A stretch of 64,000 nt of DNA from Pardosa pseudoannulata (lineage: Eukaryota > Arthropoda > Arachnida > Araneae > Lycosidae). The notes under the pieces were generated by a model. It saw nothing but the letters and a program-made list of their open reading frames with translations. It did no database searches and was not told where the DNA came from. Every line of letters begins with the position of its first letter. The first letter of the stretch is position 1. Location: positions 96,645,110-96,709,109 of the forward strand of contig CM063508.1 of the NCBI GenBank assembly GCA_032207245.1, in the 5' to 3' direction. A program made the position numbers and the translations under genes. Of this stretch, positions 53,000-64,000 are shown one piece after another.

Positions 53000-55900
53000 T
53001 TCGAAAAATGAACTTTAAAGCATTGTTTCAACAGTTTAAAAAGCAGTGTTAAAAATGTATATAATTGTTAACAGTCTTTGAATGAAAGTTTCCCTATACA
53101 TACAAATACCTACTCAAGACACATACACACATAACGTTTAAAAATGGACTTTAAAGCATTGCTTCAACTGTTTAAAAGTGTTGTTATAAATGTATATAAT
53201 TGTGGTGATATCTTCATGTTGGTTTAGTTTGGAGGTTTACGGTCTACTGTTTTGCACACGAGGGCTAAATATCTTCACGTTGCATTATTGCATTTCTGTA
53301 CGAATAATAGTGGTATAATAAGATTTTTCTTTACATAGAGTGTCGATTGCTTCTACATGATATAATAATACTAAACTCAATCTAGTAACGCTTTGGGCTA
53401 GTATTTTTGAGTTAGAATTTTCTTATATGTATATACACACATAACTTTTAAATTGTTACATAATGTTTAAAATGTTTAAAGTTGGAATTAAAGCATTGTT
53501 CCATTGTTAAAAAGCATTGTTAAAAAATCCTATATAATTCTGCTGATATCTTTGCATTTCATTGTTGCATTTCGGTACCGGTAATAGCCATGTAATGAGA
53601 TTTTTAGTTGTATTGATTTCCGATTACAGCTATATGTTATAATAATACTAAATACAAATTATTAACGTTTTTGGCTAATAGTGTTTGAGTTAAAGTTTTT
53701 TTAGGCTTACATACACACATAACATTTAAAATGCTTCATAACGTTTAAAATGTCTAAAAATGGACTTAAGCATTGTTTCAACTATTTAAAAAGCTTTGTT
53801 ACAAATGCAAATAATTGTGCTGATATGTTAGGATTGCATTATTGAATTTTAGTAACAATAATAGCCTTATAATAAGATTTTTCTTTATATAGAGTACCGA
53901 TTGCTTCTACATGATATAATTATACTAAACACAAATTATTAACGCTTTAGACAAGTATTTTTTAGTTAGAATTTTCTTACATGTATATACACACATAACT
54001 TTTAAAATGTTACATAATGTTTTAAATATCTGAAATTGGACTTTAAGCATTGTTTCAATTGTTTAAAAACCATTGTGAAAAATTCCTATATAATTGTGCT
54101 GATATCTTTGCATTGCATTGGTGCATTTCAGTATTGATAATAGTCATATAAGGAGATTTTCGTTATATTGAGTTCCCATTACTGCTATACGTTATAATAA
54201 TACTAAACACAAATTATTGACGTTTTTGGCTCACAGTTTTTGAGTTAAAGTTTCTTTAGGGTTACATACACAAATAACATTTAAAATTTTCCATAATGTT
54301 TAAAATGTCTAATATATGGACTTTGAAGCAATGTTTCAACTATTTAAAAAGCTTTGTTACAAATGTATATAATTGTGCTGATATGTTTGGACTGCATTGT
54401 TGAATTTTAGTAACAATAATAGCCTTATAATAAGATTTTTCTTTATATAGAATGCCGATTGCTTCTACATGATATAATAATACTAAACACAAATTATTAA
54501 CGCTTTAGGCAAGTATTTTTTAGTTAGAATTTTCTTAATGTATATACACACGTAACTTTTAAAATGTTATATAATGTTTTAAAATGTTTAAAATTGGATT
54601 TAAATCATTGTTCCATTGTTAAAAATTATTGTTAAAAAATGCTATATAATTGTGCTGATATCTTTGCGTTTCATTGTTGCATTTCAGTATTGATAATAGC
54701 CATGTAATGAGATTTTTCGTTATATTGATTTCCGATTACAGCTATATGTTATAATAATACTAAATACAAATTATTAACGTTTTTAGCTAATAGTGAGTTA
54801 ATTTTTTTTAGGCTTACATACACAAATAACATTTAAAATTTTCCATAATGTTTAAAATGTCTAATAATGGACATTGAAGCAATGTTTCAACTATTTAAAA
54901 AGCTTTGTTACAAATGTATATAATTGTGCTGATATGTTTGGACTGCATTGTTGAATTTTAGTAACAATAATAGCTTTATAATAAGATTTTTCTTTATATA
55001 GAGTGCCGATTGCTTCTACATGATATAATAATACTAAACACAAATTATTAACGCTTTAGGCAAGTATTTTTTAGTTAGAATTTTCTTAATGTATATACAC
55101 ACGTAACTTTTAAAATGTTATATAATGTTTTAAATGTCTGACATTGGACTTTAAGCATTGTTTTGTTTGTTTAAAAACTATTATGACAAATTCCTATATA
55201 ATTGTGATGATATCTTTGCATTGCATTGTTGCATTTCAGTATTGATAATAGTCATATAAGAAGATTTTCGTTATATTGAGTTCCCATTAGAGCTATATGT
55301 TATAATAATACTAAACACAAATTATTGACGCTTATGGCAAGCAGATTCTGAGTTAAAGTTTCTTTAGACTTACATACAAACATAAAATGTTCCATAACGT
55401 TTAATATGTCTAAAAATGGGCTTCGAAGCATTGTTTCAACTATTTAAAAAGCTTTGTTACAAATGCATATAGTTGTGCTGATATGTTAGGATTGCATTAT
55501 TGAATTTTAGTAACAATAATAGCCTTATAATAAGATTTTTCTTTATATAGAGTACCGATTGCTTCTACATGATATAATTATACTAAACACAAATTATTAA
55601 CGCTTTAGACAAGTATTTTTTAGTTAGAATTTTCTTACATGTATATACACACATAACTTTTAAAATGTTACATAATGTTTTAAATATCTGAAATTGGACT
55701 TTAAGCATTGTTTCAATTGTTTAAAAACCATTGTGAAAAATTCCTATATAATTGTGCTGATATCTTTGCATTGCATTGTTGCATTTCAGTATTGATAATA
55801 GTCATATAAGAAGATTTTCGTTATATTGAGTTCCCATTAGAGCTATATGTTATAATAATACTAAACACAAATTATTGACGCTTATGGCAAGCAGATTCTG

Positions 55901-56160
55901 AGTTAAAGTTTCTTTAGACTTACATACAAACATAAAATGTTCCATAACGTTTAATATGTCTAAAAATGGGCTTCGAAGCATTGTTTCAACTATTTAAAAA
56001 GCTTTGTTACAAATGCATATAGTTGTGCTGATATCTTTGAATTGCACTGTTGCATTTTAGTACCGATAATAGCCTTATAATGAGATTTTTCGTTACATAG
56101 GGTGCCGATTGCAGCTATATGTTGTAACAATACTAAACACAAATTATTAACTTTTTTGAC
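53000..56160. repeat. Dimeric higher-order tandem array, ~549 bp
   Basis: TTCTACATGA recurs at 53351, 53915, 54463, 55014 and 55563 (steps 564, 548, 551, 549). Within each ~549 bp period there are two related halves of about 275 bp. Both contain ATTGTGCTGATAT, a GCATTGTTGCATTT-like string, TATAATAATACTAAA, AACACAAATTATT and TTTAAAATGTT. They differ at CTTCTACATGATATAAT versus GCTATATGTTATAAT. The stretch 55470-56030 is assembled from blocks nearly identical to neighbours one or three periods away, showing recent exchange. Confidence 0.92.
53208..53281 (-). mobile_element. 48 bp severely 5'-truncated SINE with target-site duplication
   Basis: Positions 53221-53268 match only the last ~48 bases of the SINE in reverse: GGTTTAGTTTGGAGG, then GGTCTACTGTTTTGCACACG and AGGGCTAA. 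ATATCTTCATGTT (53208-53220) and ATATCTTCACGTT (53269-53281) flank it as a 13 bp duplication with one mismatch. Sibling array units carry a single GATATCTTTGCATT at this place. The structure is that of a retrotransposition event that stopped after copying the 3' end. Confidence 0.85.
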
Positions 56161-57179
56161 CAAAAGATTTTAATTCTAAATACTTATAGACATAGCATTT
56201 TAAATGTTCGAAAACACAATCAATCGTGGTGAAAATATTGTCGTTGAAATTTGAGATTTGATATTTCTCTTTATAGCAATACATAACTTTAGAAAGTAAA
56301 TAAAAATATTCTTATACACTGGCAAAAATGGTAATTTATCTGCCATATGAATTACAGTCAGATACAACCTTTATATTTGCATTATGGTGTGCTAAAATGA
56401 AAATTTAAATTTCAGCATAAAAAATTAAAAACTGGGCTTTCTTAAATAACTGAAAGAGGAAATTTATTTTTAAAACTCTTTCTTGACGTGTCCTTGTTTA
56501 GCAACTGTTGAAGATATTTAGGTAAGAAATAAAACAGCTTTCAGGGATTTCCCACCAGCCGAAAGAAATAAGATTTTCGAGAAGTGCTTTTCTCATTTCC
56601 TTGTGCCTGCAATTGTGTGAAGCGTAAATAATTAAGTCTCTGAGCCTTTAAAGAGCCTTGACCTTAAACGAATAAAAAAACGTTAATCTTTCTTTTCCTC
56701 GAATTTAACTGTCTAGAAACAAAGAAACACTTAAATTTTTAATACCCATTCTTATTTTAAGAGACATGAATGCAGAAAAACTTTTCTCATTAACAAATAG
56801 CATTTTTTATGAGAATGAAACAAATGAATTTTACGTGTTCCTGCACGCTTTGTGGAATAAATCTTGGATAAGTTTTAAAGTGCTTCGTGCATTAAATTGA
56901 TTCATTGCTGCTTTCCTAGTTATGAGAAAACAATATATCGTAGCTTTAATTGAAACAGGCACCACAGATCCTCCATAAATGGCATAAAAGCGATTATCTA
57001 TGACTCATTTCAGTAAATTTACTTTTAATTTTTTTTGTTTCGAATCAATGAATAGGGAAGGAAATTCTCAGTATTTGAGGGTTTTATAATTTCTCCTACT
57101 GGAACAAATTACATGCCGAAATGAGAAAACAAAATCATAAGTACATTGAAAGATAAATGAATAGCATTTAAGAAAGCTT
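56161..57179. other. AT-rich spacer with a diverged dispersed repeat copy
   Basis: Positions 56570-56815 resemble 49465-49710. Shared landmarks in order are G-GTAAATAATTAAG-CTC, CTTGA(A/C)CTT, a GAA(A/T)TTAA(A/C)TGTCT(G/A)GAAAC block and CTCATTAACAAAT-GCATTTT. The copies are about 7.1 kb apart in direct orientation. The remaining sequence is unrecognised. Confidence 0.55.
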
Positions 57180-60100
57180 TGCTTTAAACGAATTATGAAT
57201 TACATCACTTATTTTCTGAAGTCTGTAATTGGAGTTAAGAATTACATAGAATATAAATCCGCAGAAAATGAAAGGAATATCTACGATTTATAGGGAAATA
57301 GCTGTTTAGGGATTCATGTATTTCATTTTATTTGATTTTGGAAAACAAAAGGGAGTTTTTTTCCACTTTTTCAGTTCTTATATAATTTTAAATTCATAAT
57401 GGTCTAAAAATTTACTAAGGATACAAAAAAGAAATAAAATATTTTAGTGGTGTAACTAAACAGAATTTAGATAAATAAGTAAAAGCATTTGTTTTAAATT
57501 GGTTAGTTAAAATTTCTTTGGAAATGTACTACATTCCCTACATTCTCGAATAAAAGGCAAATGATGAAGTGGAGAATCAGAAAGCAGGGAAATTTTTAGC
57601 AAATTTCAACATCAAGCAGAACATCTAAAATCATGAGTAGTTTTTGTTCCTTAATTCGTATCTAGAAATAGAGAAAGAAATTTTAGCTTTTGAGGATTTG
57701 ATAACTTGATTGACTGAAACAAATACACTGTGAAATAAGAAAACAAAATCAAAAATTTTTAAGTTTCAGCATAAAGAGGTCAACCAAGTTTAAATTTTTT
57801 AAACTTTGTCAACATTTTCTGAAGTATGTAATTGCAGTTAAGAATTACAAAGAATATATATCCGCAGAGATTGAAAGAAATATCTTCAATTTATAGGGAA
57901 ATACCTGCTTAGGGATTCCTGTATTTCTTTTTACTTGAATTTGGAAAAAAAGTAAATTTTTCAGCTTTTTCAGTTATTATATAATTTTAAAATTATGATG
58001 GTATAAAAAATGACTAAGGACAGAAAAAAAGAAAAGAAATTTTTTAGTGGTGTAACTAAAAAAAATTAGAAAAATAGGTAAGAGCATTTGTTTTAAATTG
58101 GTTAGTTAAAATTTCTTTGGAAATGTACTAAATTCTCGATATTCGAATAAAAAGAAAATGATAAAGCGGGGGCTATTATTCGAATATAAGAAAAATAAAC
58201 TTTTATACTGAATCAGAAAGCAAGGAAAGTTTTAGCAATTTTTAACATCAAGTAAAACATCTAAACTCATTTGACTAGTTTTAGTTTATTTTCTTATTTC
58301 GTATTTATAAATAGGAAAAATAATTTTTAGTTTTCGAGGATTTGATAACTTGACCGATTGGAACAAATAAAGTGTGAAATGAGAAAACAAAATAAAAAAT
58401 ATTTAAGTTTCATCATAAAGGGTTCAACCGTTTAATTTTTTTTTTAAAATTTTGGTAGCCCGTTGTTGCTCTCAGCTTTGGTATGAGAAGAGATTTATAC
58501 CTAATATTATATTATTGACCAAGCTTGTATTTAAAAATATTTGTTTTAAAGAAATTAATAATAACGTTGCTTTTATTAGTCGTGTTGCTGGAGTGAAGAA
58601 TTATAAGGTATATATATTAGCAAAAGTAGAAGCCTTCATCGATTCGTAGGGAAATCGTTGTTTAGGAAAACATAGATTTTCATTTTAGTTGATGAGGTTA
58701 AGTCAAATTGAAAAACTGAGTTTTGCCTGTCTGTCAGTCCATGGACAATTTTAGGTATATAATGTTCCAAAATATTTTTTAAAGACTTAATAAAAGAAAT
58801 ACAATTTTAATGGTGTTGCTCAAAATGCTTCCCGTTAAGTACTTTAAAATTTTTTTCTAATTAGTTAAAATTATTTTAGAATTGTAATATACTGCTAACT
58901 TTCCAGTTTTAAAGAAAAGATAAGCAACGAAGTAGCTGTTCCTTTTGAAAAAAAGAAAAAAAAAATTAAATTGATTTTCATACCAAATTATGAAAATTTC
59001 CAGTATGAAGCAAAAATATTGAAACTCTGTTTTTGGTTTTCTAATCGATCAGCAAGGAAAGGAAACTTTCAGTTTTCGAGAATTTGATAGGTTATCCAAC
59101 TAAAACACGGTGATGTGGAAGCAAACCAGTGGTATATTGTAAAAAATAAAATGTATTCAACTATTTTTTGCTTAAAATAATTATTAATTGTATTGCTTTT
59201 TTTTAAATCCTATTAGTGGAGTTAATAATTAAGTTGTACATATCTCAGCTATTTTATAGAAAATAGCTGTTCAGAGAGTCATATTTTCTCTTTAGTTGAA
59301 AGGTTACGTGAAATAGAAAACTGTAAAATTTTTCACTTTTTCAGATCTTTCACAATTTTAGATTTATTATGTTCCACAAAAAATGTTTAAGCTTAAAAAA
59401 AAAAGAAAATATTTTATAATATAAATCCTAAAGAATTTAGATAAATAACTAAAAGCATTTATTTTTAATTGGATTGTTAAAATTATTTTGGAAAAATGCT
59501 ATATCATTTACGAGTCCAATATGTGTTAAACGATCAAAGATGAAAAAATGTGTTCTTGAGGCATAGTATAATTTTACAGTATATCATTATGTGTAGCAAA
59601 AATATTTAAAAATATTTATCATAAGGAGAGAAAAATTCATTTTTTAACTAATACAATTCAATTTGGGAAATTTTCAACAACGAGCAAAGAATTTAAACAT
59701 ATTTGAGTAGTTTTCGTTTCGTATCAATGAGTAAGGGTAGGAAATTTTTAGTTTTTGAGGATGTGATAACTTGTCCAAAAGGAACAAATTATATTGCGAA
59801 GTATGAAAAGTAAGTCAGTGGTATGTTAAAGAAACAGAATTACATTAAAAATTCTTTCCTTAAAAATAAGTTATTAAAAATTGTCTGTTTTATGAATTTT
59901 AATAGAGGAATTATGTGGTCCAACTGGAACAAATTTTTATTGCGAAGTATGAAAAGTAAGTCATGGTATGTTAAGAGAAACAGAATTACATTAAAAATTA
60001 TTTTCTTACAATAAGTTATTAATTAAATTGTCTTGTTTTATGAATTTTAATAGAGGAATTATGTGGTCCAACTGGAACAAATTATATTGCGAAGTATGAA

Positions 60101-61900
60101 AAGTAAGTCAGTGGTATGTTAAAAAAATGACATTCAAAAATTCTTCTCTTAAAAGAAGTTATTAATTAAATTGTCTGTTTTTATGAATCTTAATAGAGGA
60201 ATTACGTGGTCTACATGACAGCAGAAACTGAAAGAAAATATTCAGTTTGTAAGAAAATAAATACTGTTCGACGAATAAAATATTTTCATTTTAGTTGATG
60301 AGGTTAAGTCAAATTGAAAAACTGAGTTTTGCCTGTCTGTCAGTCCATGGACAATTTTAGGTATATAATGTTCCAAAATATTTTTTAAAACCCTAAAATA
60401 AGACAATATTTATTGGCGTTACTCAAAATGATTCCAGTTAAGTACTTTAAAATACTTGATTTTAATTAGTTTAAGTTAGTCCTATTAATTTAGAATTGTA
60501 AGATACTACTAACTTTCCAGTTTTAACGAAAAGATAAACAATGACGTAGGTGTTTCTTAAAAACAAAATGTCATTAAATTGATTTTTATACAAAATTAGG
60601 AAAAATTTCAGTATATAGCAGAATATTGAAACCCTGCTCAGCTTTTGTCTTATTATTTTGATTTTCTAATCAATGTGTAAGGAAAGGAAACTTTCAGTAT
60701 TCGAAGATTTGATAACTTATCCAATTGTAACACGGCGAGATGTGGAAAGAAACCAGTGCTATATTGAAAAAGAATAAAATGTATTTAACTATTTTTGATT
60801 GAAACTAATTATTAATTGTTATTAAACTAATTATGAATTGTTTTTTATTATTTGTTTTTAAAATCCTATTAATGGAGTTAAGAATTACGTTGTACTTATC
60901 TCAGCGAAAGATATGTCTCAAATTTACAGGAAATTAACTATTCAATGAGTTATAAACTTCTTTTTAGTTGAAGGGGTTACGTCAAATAGAAAAACTAAAA
61001 TTTTTCACTTTTTCACATGTTTTACAATTTTACATTTATTATGTTCCAAAAAATGTTTAAGCCTGAAGAAAAAAAGAAAATATTTTAATGATGTAAATAC
61101 TAAAGAATTTAGATAAATAACTAAAAGCATTTATTTTTAATTGGCTAGTTAAAATTATTTTGGAAATATACTATATCATTAACTTCGAGTCTGGAGGAAA
61201 AGGAAAACGGTGCAATATGTGTTACTATTCCAATGAGAGAAAAATTCCTTTTTTAACTAATTACAATCCAATTTGGGAAATTTTCAACAAATTTCAACAC
61301 GAAGCAAAGAATTTAAACATATTTGAGTAGTTTTCGTTTCGTATCAATGAGTAAGGGTAGGAAATTTTTAGTTTTTGAGGATGTGATAACTTGTCCAAAA
61401 GGAACAAATTATATTGCGAAGTATGAAAAGTAAGTCAGTGGTATGTTAAAAAAATGACATTCAAAAATTCTTCTCTTAAAAGAAGTTATTAATTAAATTG
61501 CCTGTTCTATGAATCTTAATAGAGAAATTACGTGGCATACATGACGGCAGAAACTGAAAGAGAATTTTCCAGTTTGTAAGAAAATAAATAACTTTTCAAG
61601 GAATGAAAGATTATTTTTTAGTTAATGAGGTTAAATCAAACTGAAAAACTGTGATTTTTTCCACTTTTTAAGTGTTTGCATAGTTTTAAATTTATAATAT
61701 TCCAAAAAAATTTAATAAAATTCAAAAATAAGTAAGTAGGTATTATAATCATGTAACTCAGAAAGGGAAATTTTAGAATGAAACTAAAATTATTTGTGCT
61801 TTGACTGGTTAGTTACAATTAAGAAGCTAAATACATCAAAAAATAAACGCTTTCTGTAAATAAATCTTAGTTTTAAATTAGAAATCTATAATTGGAAATA
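57180..61900. repeat. Degenerate ~600-760 bp tandem repeats with a 1.61 kb higher-order duplication
   Basis: The anchor GAATTAC(A/G)-AGAATATA or GAATTACGT recurs at about 57239, 57842, 58598, 59225, 60199, 60882 and 61524, each in a similar context (GTAGGGAAATAGCTGTTTAGG, TTAGTTGA-GGTTA, TTTTCACTTTTTCAG, ATGTTCCAAAA). On top of this, 58686 onward is repeated at 60292 (shift 1606), 59041 at about 60668 (shift about 1626), and 59701 at 61321 (shift 1620), with blocks of roughly 95-130 bases almost identical. So a unit of about 1.61 kb has been duplicated more recently than the basic repeat arose. No protein gene is present; the small frames at 58452 and 59823 lie within repeats. Confidence 0.8.
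59798..60200. repeat. Local 147 bp tandem triplication
   Basis: GAAGTATGAAAAGTAAGTCA occurs at 59798, 59944 and 60091 (steps 146 and 147). Each copy is followed by GGTATGTTAA, a TTATTAA-AAATTGTCT block and TTTTAATAGAGGAATTATGT. The equivalent place in the later 1.6 kb copy (about 61418) has one unit only, so the triplication happened after, or was lost from, that copy. Confidence 0.85.
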
Positions 61901-63870
<1,970 letters not shown>

Positions 63871-64000
63871 TGTAGATATGAGGTGACGGAAATATGATCA
63901 TCGCATATACAAGCAACACCGATTGTATGTATACATACACGTTATGTGCTTATAAGTATATGTTTATCATTCATTATAACTACATACAAGCATGCTATAT
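63871..64000. other. Window-end flank of the (TA)n tract
   Basis: Short mixed sequence with ATACAT-like remnants of the microsatellite. Nothing else is seen before the window ends. Confidence 0.4.

Overview
The window is strongly AT-rich eukaryotic DNA with no supportable host protein-coding gene. No open reading frame exceeds about 130 codons, and the longest ones are translations of (TA)n microsatellites or parts of repeats. I see no rRNA gene, functional tRNA gene, CRISPR array or bacterial-type operon. A tRNA-derived SINE family with an (AAACC)n tail, decayed Tc1 and mariner transposases, a piggyBac-like TTAA insertion and long (CA)n(TA)n tracts point to an animal, probably an arthropod. 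Spider is my best guess, because I recall similar SINE-derived peptides in spider gene models; nothing here proves it.

Layout: 35-715 is a worn retroelement-like repeat. 1524-4650 is a ~0.7 kb tandem repeat. 6743-6900 is an old SINE. 7345-7931 holds two compound microsatellites facing each other. 8600-12062 is a ~496 bp tandem repeat interrupted by a SINE and a 58 bp duplication. 18500-18946 is a mariner fragment (minus). 19132-19307 is a SINE. 19313-25885 is a large ~242/315 bp higher-order array. 27330-30090 is a 179 bp array split by a piggyBac-like element that itself contains a SINE. 30106-34173 is a very homogeneous 293 bp satellite, ended by a terminal-inverted-repeat (TIR) element at 34173-34480. 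36654-37835 is a dead Tc1-like transposon. 38977-39161 and 41030-41207 are SINEs. 41390-45270 is a ~970 bp array. 48338-48733 is a GC-richer TIR element with a 39 bp minisatellite. 50108-50748 is a triplicated hairpin repeat. 50972-51122 is a short transposase DNA-binding-domain fragment (minus). 51585-52150, 53000-56160 and 57180-61900 are further tandem arrays. 63555-63870 is a long (TA)n tract.

About half of the window is mid-length tandem repeat (period about 0.15-1 kb) in roughly ten unrelated families, so this looks like a repeat-rich intergenic or heterochromatin-like segment. Its useful property is that transposons inserted into tandem arrays can be compared with empty sibling units. 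This shows target-site duplications directly for two SINEs and for the TTAA element, and gives a relative order of events. All calls come from reading the sequence by eye; boundaries of degenerate arrays are approximate.
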